This document shows positions 17,950-26,382 of a DNA stretch of 64,000 bases, in pieces. The stretch is from Anaerosolibacter sp. Its GTDB lineage: Bacteria > Bacillota > Clostridia > Peptostreptococcales > Thermotaleaceae. The notes under the pieces are model-generated. The model was given only the letters and a program-made list of their open reading frames with translations. It was not told where the DNA came from and ran no database searches. The stretch lies in NCBI RefSeq assembly GCF_029240175.1, contig NZ_JARBTM010000005.1, forward strand, positions 186,001 to 250,000, given 5' to 3'. The first letter of the stretch is position 1. Each line of letters starts with the position of its first letter. Both the position numbers and the translations under genes were made by a program.

Positions 17950-18094
17950 TTGAGGAGAAAGTTCTAAATGTATTTTGACGACACTGCGAACTGTCCTTTA
18001 TATTTTATACTTGTAATTAAATATGGAAAAGATTGATTTAAGACCGCAGTATTATGTGTTTTCTTGCCAATTAGGTTTGCATTGTTTTAAGAAA

Positions 18095-19183
18095 CTAAAT
18101 GGTTTTTTCAACAAAATCAAAATTAAAATAATTTAGTAGTGCTGTAACTCTCTTTCTTCGAGAGTGTCTAAATTTACTAGCAGATTGCATAGATTTATGA
18201 TATTCGGCTACATTGTGGTCATCACGCGATTCCCTAAGATTTAAATAAAATTGATTTAATTTATTGTTAAACTTCTCATCGGGTGCAATGTGATTTATAT
18301 ACATATAGTATGCTAGATACCAAATTGCATACAAATGGCTAACTCCTCTAATATGATATTTATCGTAATCTAAGTCGAATTCCTTGGCTATTTCTTTAAT
18401 ATGGTGAATTGCAGTGACGATGCTATTGGATTTATCCTCATCTATCTCTTCAACAAGTTGCCTAAAATACTTATCTATTTGAGGTTCTGTTCCATCGATT
18501 ACACTGCCCGTAGCAACTAGTAAATATATTTCTGTAATAAAACTTGCATCTTCTAATCTGTTTTTATTTAAATTTCTCAAAATATCTGATAGAAATTCAT
18601 CTTTCTTTAATTCTTCTATATGTTGATAAATTATATTATCATAATAATTTGCTTTTCTTAATTCTTGATTATTTAATCTTTCCCCACCCCTGTTTAATCT
18701 ATCGAAAATATTATCAACTATTTTTACATCTGGATTCTCGATATATTCTATACTTATTACATAGCTCCAAAAATCAGAAATGAAGTCCTTTATTTCTTCA
18801 TTATCATTACTTATTTCTTGTAGTTGATTAAAAGTTTTATTCGCCATAATTGCATGTCCGTATTCGTCATCACCAAAAGATCCGGGCAACGCAATTTTAT
18901 TTTCGATGAAATCTATAATTGCAGTTAATCGTTGCTTTCCATCAATCACATCATATTTTGTAATACCTGTCCCCGGATTGATTTTTTGCTCTAGAAAAAT
19001 AGGAGGCATAGGAAAGTTTTTCATAATTGAGTCAATTAAAAATGATTTTTGATTAGCATCCCAGACATTATAATCTCTTTGGTAAGGAGCATCAAAATTG
19101 AATTTGTCCAGTTGATGATGTTCGTAGAAAATGGAAATTGTGATACCTGTAGTCTTACGGCCATATCTTTTTCTACCAGTCAT
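18095..19183 (-). CDS. DUF262 family protein (GmrSD-like N-terminal fold)
   Basis: A 362-residue protein with the DUF262 signature: APYQRDYNVWD at 32-42 and DVIDGKQRLTAIIDFI at 78-93 (ParB/Srx-like NTP-binding fold seen in GmrS and SspE). No C-terminal HNH/DUF1524 nuclease is visible; the end is helical and Arg-rich. The start overlaps the stop of the SIR2-like gene (TAATG), with GGAGGTGA inside that gene, so the two are translationally coupled. A defence role is likely from family and setting. Partner or target is unknown. Confidence 0.85.
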   Translation of the reverse strand: MTGRKRYGRKTTGITISIFYEHHQLDKFNFDAPYQRDYNVWDANQKSFLIDSIMKNFPMPPIFLEQKINPGTGITKYDVIDGKQRLTAIIDFIENKIALPGSFGDDEYGHAIMANKTFNQLQEISNDNEEIKDFISDFWSYVISIEYIENPDVKIVDNIFDRLNRGGERLNNQELRKANYYDNIIYQHIEELKKDEFLSDILRNLNKNRLEDASFITEIYLLVATGSVIDGTEPQIDKYFRQLVEEIDEDKSNSIVTAIHHIKEIAKEFDLDYDKYHIRGVSHLYAIWYLAYYMYINHIAPDEKFNNKLNQFYLNLRESRDDHNVAEYHKSMQSASKFRHSRRKRVTALLNYFNFDFVEKTI

Positions 19184-20217
19184 TACAAATTCACCTCCAA
19201 TAAATCAGTATTCGGGTAATGTACATAGTTTTTAAACAAGCTAGTCAACACAGCATCAAAACAAGTAGGGGGAGTAGGGTTAATTAATGTCATCTCAATT
19301 AGAGGATTAACCTGAGTTAGAATCTCATCAATTTCAGCACGATCAACATGCCAATAAGAAATACCAAATATGATCATTTTATCCCTACTGTCTGAGAGTT
19401 GAATCTTTTCGCTTACCTTTTGACGCAATGTTTTGACCCAGCTCATACTGAATCTATTTGAGTCACCAGCAGGAGGAATAATTGCATTAATAATAGGATA
19501 ATCACCAGCTAGGTCGTACTTTAAATTAAATTGACCAATGTCTTGCGTAATATAATCAAACTCAGAAGTTCTAACTTCAAATGGGCCCCTTACTTTAGCA
19601 GTACATGTAAAGCTAATAGAACCGTGAGGCTTGATTATTTTTATCTTACTAGGCTTGTCTTCAAAGCCTTCAATGTTAAATTCCAAGTCATTTAGCATCA
19701 GTAAACGTTCCAACCAAATATCATAATTATAAGTTATTAGTATTATTTCATCATATTGCTGCAGGGCATTCTTTATGTATTCAATAAAAGGAAAGGTAAC
19801 TGATTTTAATTTATCATCATCTACTTTTGAATTATAGTATATGAATAAATACCTCAAATATGTCGATAGTTCCCCGTAGGCTTGTATATAAATATTATTC
19901 GAAGCATCTCGTCTTGGGTAATGCCCGTCTGGATTTTCTAGACTATTCAACCTAGATAGATTATAAACATTAATACAGGTAATAATATCCTCAATTAAAT
20001 TTTTTGCATCTTCATTTTTCATAGTCGTACGTGCTCCAAGAGTCCATAAAGCTTGACAGTGTTTATATGACAAAAATCCATTGTTAATTGTATTTGGCCA
20101 TGGAACTTCTGCGCCCTTGCAAAAGAGGTTCCGAAGATTGATTGTCTCACTAAGGCCTAATCTGGACATTAAGTCAATTGAAAATCCGTTTCCTAAAATT
20201 ACATATAATCTGCTGAT
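19183..20217 (-). CDS. SIR2-like protein, candidate NADase effector
   Basis: A SIR2-like fold: GNGFS near the N-terminus, ITYNYDIWLERLL in the centre, IKPHGSISF (the catalytic-type His) and IIFGISYWHVDRAEI near the end. Such proteins deplete NAD in several phage-defence systems. The first ATG (20169) would drop the GNGFS motif, which lies in frame just upstream without ATG/GTG/TTG. A non-standard ATC at 20217, 8 bases after AGGGGG, is the best start; a 2-base insertion in a former TTG ATC is the alternative. It is coupled to the DUF262 gene. Confidence 0.75.
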   Translation of the reverse strand: MSRLYVILGNGFSIDLMSRLGLSETINLRNLFCKGAEVPWPNTINNGFLSYKHCQALWTLGARTTMKNEDAKNLIEDIITCINVYNLSRLNSLENPDGHYPRRDASNNIYIQAYGELSTYLRYLFIYYNSKVDDDKLKSVTFPFIEYIKNALQQYDEIILITYNYDIWLERLLMLNDLEFNIEGFEDKPSKIKIIKPHGSISFTCTAKVRGPFEVRTSEFDYITQDIGQFNLKYDLAGDYPIINAIIPPAGDSNRFSMSWVKTLRQKVSEKIQLSDSRDKMIIFGISYWHVDRAEIDEILTQVNPLIEMTLINPTPPTCFDAVLTSLFKNYVHYPNTDLLEVNL

Positions 20218-20253
20218 TACAATCTCCCCCTAAAAATATAATTAGCATTAAAA

Positions 20254-20628
20254 TTAATCCTTTGTCTTTAATGTTCCATCAGAATTGTATTTCTTTTTTA
20301 ATTGCTCAATGATTGCTTCAACTGCTTGGATATCTTCTTCGGATAAGCCGCCTACATCTAGATTGTGATAGGCTTTGGTGGTGATGCCGTGTTTCTTTTC
20401 TACAGACTTATTCTTTTCTTCTGAATAGGGATTTCTTGTATCCGATCTTCCCAAGAGGTAATCAATGGATACATCAAAAAAGTCAGCGATTTTTTCTAGG
20501 GTATCTTGGTCAGGAAACCTAGCGCCATTTTCATAACCACTTATTGCCTGCTGGGACAAACTTAATGTATTGGCTAACTGTTCTTGAGTTAATTTCGCTT
20601 CATTTCTTAAGTCTTTCATTCTATTCAT
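20254..20628 (-). CDS. CI-like phage repressor (XRE family)
   Basis: A 124-residue protein with an N-terminal XRE helix-turn-helix (LTQEQLANTLSLSQQAISGYENG, residues 13-35; then ...YLLGRSDTR) and an acidic C-terminal region without a LexA-type protease domain. It should keep the prophage silent by binding the palindromes in the divergent region upstream. The ImmA-like protease at 6.6 kb is its likely inactivator. AGGGGG lies before the ATG. Confidence 0.88.
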   Translation of the reverse strand: MNRMKDLRNEAKLTQEQLANTLSLSQQAISGYENGARFPDQDTLEKIADFFDVSIDYLLGRSDTRNPYSEEKNKSVEKKHGITTKAYHNLDVGGLSEEDIQAVEAIIEQLKKKYNSDGTLKTKD

Positions 20629-20787
20629 GAAGATATCCCCCTACTATAATATAGTAATATTGTACTGCAAATAGCAGTATATAAAAATAAATACAAGTAA
20701 ATGCAGTAAAAATTATTGACATACCACAAAAAGCAGTATAATATATATTTAAAATACTGCAAAACGGGGTGAAAGGAGAAGAATGGC
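20629..20787. promoter_or_regulatory. repressor/cro operator-promoter region
   Basis: One full palindrome TACTGC-AAATA-GCAGTA at 20,663-20,679 plus half sites GCAGTA at 20,703 and 20,733 and TACTGC at 20,755. A rightward promoter has TTGACA at 20,716-20,721 and TATAAT at 20,737-20,742. The half site at 20,733 overlaps the -10 box, so repressor bound there would block it. Confidence 0.75.
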
Positions 20788-20997
20788 TTGAGAGAGTTGT
20801 TAATAACGTTAAGAGGTGATAAGAAACAAGAGGAAATTGCAATTCGTTTAGGAATTTCTCAGCAATACTTAAGCGAAATAGAGAGAAATGCTAAGAATCC
20901 AAGCATACGATTAATGAGAAAATTTCAGGAAGAGTATAAGCGAAGTATGATAGAACTATTTCCAGATATTTTTTTAGATTGCAATACCACGAAATGA
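20788..20997 (+). CDS. Cro-like XRE DNA-binding protein
   Basis: A 69-residue helix-turn-helix protein (QEEIAIRLGISQQYLSEIERN). The TTG start has GAGAAG upstream. It is the first gene transcribed rightward from the switch and so the likely Cro-type antirepressor or early regulator. Confidence 0.75.
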   Translation: MRELLITLRGDKKQEEIAIRLGISQQYLSEIERNAKNPSIRLMRKFQEEYKRSMIELFPDIFLDCNTTK

Positions 20998-21070
20998 GGT
21001 ATAAAAATATGATTTAACTACAGGAGCCAATCGGTAGTGCTATAGATAATGAAGAGCAGAGGTGATAAAC

Positions 21071-21295
21071 ATGCCAAATCAAGTCCCGATTAAAAACAAC
21101 ATTCAAAAGTATAGAAAGCTTCGTGGAATCACCCAGGAAAACTTTGCCCAAGAATTAGGTGTCACAAGGGAATATCTATCCAAGCTTGAGAACCAAAGAT
21201 ACTGCGCAGGTACTGACTTGATGGAGAAGGTGTGCCGTCGGTTTGGGGTGGGGCTTGGGGAGATGTTTTATATCAGTGATGAGGGGCTGCGCTAA
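21071..21295 (+). CDS. second small XRE regulator
   Basis: A 74-residue XRE protein (ITQENFAQELGVTREYLSKLENQ). The ATG at 21071 follows GAGGTGATAA; a GTG at 21062 overlaps the ribosome site. It is the second early regulator after the Cro-like gene. Confidence 0.78.
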   Translation: MPNQVPIKNNIQKYRKLRGITQENFAQELGVTREYLSKLENQRYCAGTDLMEKVCRRFGVGLGEMFYISDEGLR

Positions 21296-21392
21296 ACATA
21301 ACTTTAATTAATCAAATAGGTCCTTAACGGATGCGACTAAAAGATACGAACACATTCACGTTTTAAAAAATAGTATGTATTGAGGTGATATC

Positions 21393-21584
21393 ATGGCACG
21401 AAAGAAGTTAACCGTAAGATCTTACATTGTAAGGGATGGGAAAAGGGAGTTGCTAACCAGCCTTCCTGAAGAAGAACAAAAGCAAATAGCGCAGGCTTTA
21501 CAAGATAAGTTCATGTCTGCCTTAGGTTACGTGCCTGATGACACAGAAGACAAAGAAGATCTTCCTAAAGCTCAATACATATGA
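21393..21584 (+). CDS. small early phage protein
   Basis: A 63-residue charged protein starting MARKKLTVRSYIV with an acidic tail, of a type common near phage regulators. GAGGTGAT lies upstream. The function is unknown. Confidence 0.65.
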   Translation: MARKKLTVRSYIVRDGKRELLTSLPEEEQKQIAQALQDKFMSALGYVPDDTEDKEDLPKAQYI

Positions 21585-21670
21585 AAAGTGCTTCGTGCAC
21601 TTTGTTTTATAAAGGATTTGTGGACAAAGGTGTGGATTAAATAGATGCTTCATGAAAGCGAGGTGGGATT

Positions 21671-21829
21671 ATGGATTGTAGAAAAGTTTTAGAAAGTCAG
21701 GTAGACATTTTACAACAGGCACAACAAAGATGTTTGAGTAACGGTTCACTTGACCTTGTTGCACCAATTGCAAAACAAATTTTAGAAATCACTATGCTGT
21801 TAGAAAGATATAAAGTTACTCCTTGCTAG
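21671..21829 (+). CDS. small helical phage protein
   Basis: A 52-residue protein (MDCRKVLESQVDILQQAQQ...) predicted to be helical. GAGGTGGG lies upstream. Its end overlaps the convergent small gene by 14 bases. Unknown function. Confidence 0.55.
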   Translation: MDCRKVLESQVDILQQAQQRCLSNGSLDLVAPIAKQILEITMLLERYKVTPC

Positions 21830-21989
21830 GTGGTTCTGAGATCAACTTATATGCAGTATTGTAAATATCTTTAATGGGTTGCACTCTGAGCCAATCGCAA
21901 GAAACTTTTCCAGAAGCAACTCCATCACCTACAGCTTTTATCCAGGATATAGTAATCTCAGTGGCTAATTCCTCATAAGTTTTAGGCAC
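21816..21989 (-). CDS. small phage protein on the opposite strand
   Basis: A 57-residue ORF (MPKTYEELATEITISWIKAVG...), GTG start with AGTGGTGAAG upstream. Similar short proteins occur in clostridial prophages as far as I recall. It runs against the early operon. Unknown function. Confidence 0.6.
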   Translation of the reverse strand: MPKTYEELATEITISWIKAVGDGVASGKVSCDWLRVQPIKDIYNTAYKLISEPPSKE

Positions 21990-22095
21990 GTCTTCACCAC
22001 TTTCTTATTTCATATTTCTACAAGAAAATGGTGAAACCTTTAAATAATAAGTCACAAATAACAAATAAAAATTTTGAGAAAGAGAGCTGAATAGG

Positions 22096-22266
22096 ATGGA
22101 TAAGTATGTTGTTCAGAGGTTGCAGGAAGCTTTGGCAAGATGTAAAGCGGCTGTTCAAGAAGTAGCTAGTGAGAGTGATGATCCGACGCTTGCCTTAGGT
22201 CAAGAGCTTGGTGTGGCTATGGTCATTGAGGAGATTGAGAACATCATCAATACATATATGGAATAA
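22096..22266 (+). CDS. small acidic phage protein
   Basis: A 56-residue helical acidic protein (MDKYVVQRLQEALARCKAA...). There is only a weak ribosome site (AATAGG). Unknown function; supported by codon pattern and gene order. Confidence 0.5.
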   Translation: MDKYVVQRLQEALARCKAAVQEVASESDDPTLALGQELGVAMVIEEIENIINTYME

Positions 22267-22421
22267 AATGTATCTATTTTACACTAAGAAAGAAGAGGAT
22301 GCTCCTGGTATAGCAGAAGCATCTAAAAGTGGTGAGATAAATTGATAAATGGATTTTAAGATGGGTTTGATTCCGAATGGATTTGTTGTGTTCATTATAT
22401 AGCGAAAGGGCGTGGATTTAA

Positions 22422-22883
22422 ATGCATACTTTACAGGAAAATATCTATCGTTCTGCTAGAAATCATGCAGGTTTGACAAGGGAAAAGGCAGCTGAACAGA
22501 TCAATGTCAGCGTGAGGTCGCTGGCAGACTATGAAACGGGTAAAACTGTGCCTGGTGATGATATCGTCTGCTGTATGGTAGAGGTATATAAGGCAAATTG
22601 GCTTGGATATATGCATTTGCAGCAGTCTACAGAAGTAGGAAGAAGATATTTGCCATCATTACATATGGCCGACCTGTCCAGATCTGTGTTGAAGTTTCAA
22701 AAAGAGGTTGGGGATTTGAAATATGTGAATGAGGATTTGATAGAGATTGCCTGCGATGGCAAGGTGGATTACCAAGAGGAAGCACGCTGGAATGATATCA
22801 CCAAGGAGGTTCATGAAGTGATCGGAGCTGCCATTTCATTGATCTATTCAAAGCAAGAAATAGGGATGGAGGTGTTGAGATGA
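22422..22883 (+). CDS. XRE-type phage regulator with C-terminal extension
   Basis: A 153-residue protein. Residues 10-45 form a helix-turn-helix (LTREKAAEQINVSVRSLADYE). The rest is helical and resembles phage regulatory proteins of the early region. It is joined by ATGA overlap to the next small gene. Confidence 0.7.
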   Translation: MHTLQENIYRSARNHAGLTREKAAEQINVSVRSLADYETGKTVPGDDIVCCMVEVYKANWLGYMHLQQSTEVGRRYLPSLHMADLSRSVLKFQKEVGDLKYVNEDLIEIACDGKVDYQEEARWNDITKEVHEVIGAAISLIYSKQEIGMEVLR

Positions 22884-23044
22884 AAAGAAATGCTTTTGAA
22901 TGCATTACGGTTCAGGGGGCACAAGCACTATATCTAAGTATAGGAGCATTCTGTATCATTTATGATGGCCAAATGAAGGGTTATGGATATGAGTCAAAAA
23001 AGGGGACGACTCCCAGGTCGGGGGGACCAAAGGAGTCGAGTTAA
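22880..23044 (+). CDS. small phage protein ending in a hairpin
   Basis: A 54-residue protein starting MKRNAFECITVQGAQALYL. ATGA overlap with the upstream regulator and GATGGAGGTG as ribosome site support it. Its last codons encode a Gly/Pro-rich tail over a strong inverted repeat. Confidence 0.55.
   Translation: MKRNAFECITVQGAQALYLSIGAFCIIYDGQMKGYGYESKKGTTPRSGGPKESS
23007..23038 (+). repeat. GC-rich two-step hairpin
   Basis: CGACTCC...GGAGTCG outer stem with an inner GGTC...GACC stem around a G run. It is unusually GC-rich for this phage. There is no T run, so it is not a typical terminator. Confidence 0.5.
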
Positions 23045-23124
23045 TGAGGTAACTTAGTGTTTCACATTAATAACCACATTGTAACACGCAAATTTCGACA
23101 GAACAAGACAAAAAAGGAGGCGCT

Positions 23125-23262
23125 ATGGAAAAAATATTGATTCCCCATATTGAACGTGGGCATATTTCACGGAAACATAAAAAACGCCTTCGTTTGGTAA
23201 AAGGCGTAATCTACTTAATGTTAGTATGTGGTGTTGTATTGGGATTTATACATTTTCTTTGA
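23125..23262 (+). CDS. small membrane protein
   Basis: A 45-residue protein with a basic N-terminal half and one C-terminal membrane segment (GVIYLMLVCGVVLGFIHFL). Strong AAAAGGAGG at the right distance. Unknown function. Confidence 0.6.
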   Translation: MEKILIPHIERGHISRKHKKRLRLVKGVIYLMLVCGVVLGFIHFL

Positions 23263-23282
23263 TGGATAGGGGGTGAGGACTA

Positions 23283-24269
23283 TTGGCTGGAAGCAAACAT
23301 CTATTAAATAAAAAGCCGATTGTTGTGGATACGGATTTGGCAACCTGCTTCGGAGTGAATGAAGCCATTGTGATCCAGCAAGTGCACTACTGGTTGGAAG
23401 TCAACAAAGAGGCAGGCAAGAACTACATAAATGATCGTCACTGGACATATAACACAATTGCAGATTGGCAGTCTCTGAACTTTCCTTTCTGGAGCTATGA
23501 TACAGTAAAGCGGATTTTTAGCAAGCTTGAGAGCGAAGGAATACTCCTGGCAGACAATTTCAATGAGATGAAGAGGGACCGCACAAAGTGGTATTCCATC
23601 GATTATGAAAAACTTGATGAGTTGATGGAGAAACATGATAACCAAAAGGCGAATTCGCCTAATGCATTAGGGCAATCTGCACCAATGTCATTAGGGCAAA
23701 ATGCCCCATTGGATTGGGGCAATCTGCACCAACCGTTACCAGAGATTAACACAGAGATTACCAGAGAGATAAAAGATATACGTCCGACTTCCAAGAAGTC
23801 CGACGAATCTCAAGTAGATAAAAAACATCCGCCAACTATTGTGGCCCTAACGGAGCTGCTGATCAGGAAGATCACCGACAACAATCCCCGGGCCAGTGTG
23901 CCCGAGAAGGGGACGAGTACCTATAGCAAATGGATTTCAGAGATGGAGAAGCTTCACAGGCTTGGTCCTATAGGTGGAGACAGCAGCAAGGGATACAGCA
24001 TCGAGGAAATAAAGGGGTTGATCCTGTGGTGTCAGGAGGACTCCTTTTGGAAGAACAATATCCTGTCGGCAGGGAAGCTTCGGGAGAAGGTCGTGATGCT
24101 TGAGAACCAGATGAAAAAGCAGCAGAGTGATAAGGGTGTTCAGAAAAATAAACCGCCGAATCGCTTCCATAACTTTGAAGCGAAGACCTTTGAGTATACA
24201 AACGATGAGCTTGAAAATATGTTAAGGCACAGGCAAAAGAACCAATGGGGAAGGAGTGGGGAAGAATGA
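23283..24269 (+). CDS. phage replication protein with winged-helix N-terminus
   Basis: A 328-residue protein. Residues 10-125 look like the winged-helix domain of phage replication initiators (FGVNEAIVIQQVHYWLE then YDTVKRIFSKLESEGILL). A Gln/Pro-rich linker follows near 130-160, and a C-terminal helical part carries YSIEEIKGLILWCQEDSFWK. The TTG start is preceded by GGGGGTGAGG. It probably binds the phage origin and recruits the host helicase machinery. No helicase loader gene follows. Confidence 0.65.
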   Translation: MAGSKHLLNKKPIVVDTDLATCFGVNEAIVIQQVHYWLEVNKEAGKNYINDRHWTYNTIADWQSLNFPFWSYDTVKRIFSKLESEGILLADNFNEMKRDRTKWYSIDYEKLDELMEKHDNQKANSPNALGQSAPMSLGQNAPLDWGNLHQPLPEINTEITREIKDIRPTSKKSDESQVDKKHPPTIVALTELLIRKITDNNPRASVPEKGTSTYSKWISEMEKLHRLGPIGGDSSKGYSIEEIKGLILWCQEDSFWKNNILSAGKLREKVVMLENQMKKQQSDKGVQKNKPPNRFHNFEAKTFEYTNDELENMLRHRQKNQWGRSGEE

Positions 24270-24385
24270 CTGATCAAGTAAGACAATATTGTGTTCAAAG
24301 CATTATTAGATACCTAAATGGAGATTTTGCAGAGTTTGATAGACTGGCAGCCATGGCCTGTGGCATAAAGGGGGAACGGTTATGA
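24266..24385 (+). CDS. very small phage protein
   Basis: A 39-residue ORF overlapping both neighbours through ATGA junctions (24266 and 24382) with GGAGTGGGG upstream. Unknown function; the coupling is the main support. Confidence 0.5.
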   Translation: MTDQVRQYCVQSIIRYLNGDFAEFDRLAAMACGIKGERL

Positions 24386-25023
24386 GTTTTGCATGTTGTG
24401 GCTCCTATCGCCAGTGCAGCAGAGAAGGGATGTGTGTCAGTACCCATGACCACAGAGACGAATGTGATTATCGAAGGAAACTGGCAAAGGGTTTGAATTT
24501 CTTTAAGGGGAAAGACCTTTATATTGAGATCAGTGGAAGAATGTTTCACATCGGAAAGAGGAGTGATTATCACAGGGATACTCGGTCTTTAAATCAGCAA
24601 GAGCGGGAAGAGTTGAAACAGCAGTTCAAGGATGACAGTGTCATATGGCATGAGGGCATGCTCCTTGAAAAATGCGTGGATGAAAAGGTAAGTGACACAG
24701 ATCGGGCCGTATGCAGGGTGTTTGTTTCTATAAGGCAGGAGAAATATAACATTCACAACTACAACAGCAGAGCAGTGACTGAAAAAACCGCTTTTATGAT
24801 TAGGGACTTTCTAAGGAAATATGGTATAGGAGCTGCAGTTGAGTACGTGGGTACCAAGGTTTCTAAGGTGGTAGTTAAGGCAGAAACTACACAAGTGAAA
24901 ACTGAGCAGAAGATACCGGAAACTAGAAAGAAGATCGAAGTTCGCATTGATCCAAAGGCAGAGCCGATCATTGGCAAGCAAATCTCTTTTGACGAATTTC
25001 TGAGTGGGATGATGGTGAGTTAG
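24382..25023 (+). CDS. cysteine-rich N-terminus phage protein, unknown function
   Basis: A 213-residue protein. Six cysteines within residues 5-28 (ACCGSYRQCSREGMC...C) suggest a metal-binding head. The middle is charged, and the C-terminus ends ISFDEFLSGMMVS. It belongs to the early operon by overlap. I know of similar unknown proteins in clostridial phages but no function. Confidence 0.65.
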   Translation: MSFACCGSYRQCSREGMCVSTHDHRDECDYRRKLAKGLNFFKGKDLYIEISGRMFHIGKRSDYHRDTRSLNQQEREELKQQFKDDSVIWHEGMLLEKCVDEKVSDTDRAVCRVFVSIRQEKYNIHNYNSRAVTEKTAFMIRDFLRKYGIGAAVEYVGTKVSKVVVKAETTQVKTEQKIPETRKKIEVRIDPKAEPIIGKQISFDEFLSGMMVS

Positions 25024-25035
25024 GAGGAATGTGAT

Positions 25036-25173
25036 TTGAAAAAAGATTGGGATTTTATCAGGTACATGCAAAAGTGCAGTAAGCTTCAGAAAAAAGAAGA
25101 TAAGTGTTTCTGCAGTTTTACTAAAGGAACATGTTGCAAAGAAGGATGCCATTTTTACAGCGGGAGCAAATAG
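25036..25173 (+). CDS. small cysteine-rich phage protein
   Basis: A 45-residue basic protein with six cysteines. TTG start with TAGGAGGAAT upstream. Probably a small zinc-binding protein. Unknown function. Confidence 0.55.
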   Translation: MKKDWDFIRYMQKCSKLQKKEDKCFCSFTKGTCCKEGCHFYSGSK

Positions 25174-25212
25174 CAGGGGGACTTTATTCAATGGAGCTCA
25201 AAAAACACAATA

Positions 25213-25232
25213 GGCTCTCATCGCTGAGAGCC
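25213..25232 (+). terminator. hairpin at the end of the early operon
   Basis: Perfect GGCTCTCA / TGAGAGCC stem with a 4-base loop. The T run is absent, so termination is uncertain. The next 107 bases before the minus-strand gene contain an orphan AAGGAGGG but no ORF. Confidence 0.5.
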
Positions 25233-25339
25233 ATATATAAATAAGGAGGGAACCTTATAAATCAATTATAAGACTCCATTGTGAAAAAGGTGTGAACTAT
25301 GTGTGAATAAATGGTTAAGTTTTCGTAGTAAATTGTAAA

Positions 25340-25591
25340 TTAGCGAAGATTATCAGGTATATAAAAAAGATACATATACGCCCAAAACACGGGACTTGCG
25401 AAAGGTGATGAATCGGCTTTAAAAATGATAACAAAGCTTGTGATTAACACCATAGCAATAAGTATTATTCTGTATTTGATAATTCCCAAAATTCCAACTA
25501 ACCAAGCTTTGTAATTCAAGATCTTATTCAATGAATAAAGTACTGAAAAATAGAACCATGGAGGAAAAATTAAGTATATCAACGTTTCCAT
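25340..25591 (-). CDS. small membrane protein
   Basis: An 83-residue protein with two or three membrane segments and an N-terminal IYLIFPPWFYF. The ribosome site is weak (AAAGGA). It starts a run of minus-strand genes in the phage centre, which looks like cargo. Unknown function. Confidence 0.5.
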   Translation of the reverse strand: METLIYLIFPPWFYFSVLYSLNKILNYKAWLVGILGIIKYRIILIAMVLITSFVIIFKADSSPFASPVFWAYMYLFYIPDNLR

Positions 25592-25810
25592 AAAGAAATT
25601 ATCCTTTCTAAATTAATCTAGGATAATTATAACAGCTATATACAGAAATTTCCATGATGCAAAATATAAACTCTAGATTTTTGGTAGTAAAGTTGTATTT
25701 AAAGAAGTTGAGCTAATGAAAAAAAGAAAAATTATATCATCAGAATTTCTTTATGTAACTAGAGCACTTTGTAAACTGCTCTAGTTTGGGAGTAACTTGT
25801 TAATAAAATG

Positions 25811-26173
25811 TTAACTGATAGGGTCTTCTATGAGAGTAGCAAAAACTGCTTGATGTGAATGACCAAGATCAATTGTAGTTAGCGTTTCTACAAAATGGAC
25901 GTGTTTTCCACCGCCTACTGGAATTGCTGGTCCAGTTTCGCCACCGATTTCATGAAGATGTCCAATAGCAAAATCAGTATTTGTTAGAAAAGCATGTTTG
26001 TGATTGCCACCTGGAAGTGGAATAACCTCACTTGTGACACCTGCAAAACGATGATTGTGTATGATTTGTCCAGCAAGGCGTGTACTACCTAAAAATTCAT
26101 GAACGTGAGTTTGAGCAGTGGCAATATTGCGTTTTTCATCATGCTCTGGCGTAAATTTGACTTTAACATCCAT
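25811..26173 (-). CDS. YmaF family His-rich protein
   Basis: A 120-residue protein with repeated His pairs in four similar blocks (THVHEF, HNHRFAG, NHKHAF, GHLHEI, KHVHFVE, GHSHQ), the YmaF pattern. The function is unknown; the histidines suggest metal binding. The ATG at 26173 is chosen over an upstream TTG because AAGGAG lies between them. It is not a phage lifestyle gene, so it is probably lysogenic cargo. Confidence 0.8.
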   Translation of the reverse strand: MDVKVKFTPEHDEKRNIATAQTHVHEFLGSTRLAGQIIHNHRFAGVTSEVIPLPGGNHKHAFLTNTDFAIGHLHEIGGETGPAIPVGGGKHVHFVETLTTIDLGHSHQAVFATLIEDPIS

Positions 26174-26382
26174 AAAAGTTTCCAACTCCTTAACAGAATA
26201 TTGCAAATATAGCTGAAGTTTAGAAAGTTACTCCCGCTCCATCTATTTGCAATACATATTATTAATTACTTGTCCAAAATGTGATGTTAAGTTATATAAA
26301 TACCACTAAGTGCAGTAATGCTCACATATGAGTTAAAAAGGATGTATTAAATATTCAAAGAATGATTGAAGGAGGTATAGAC

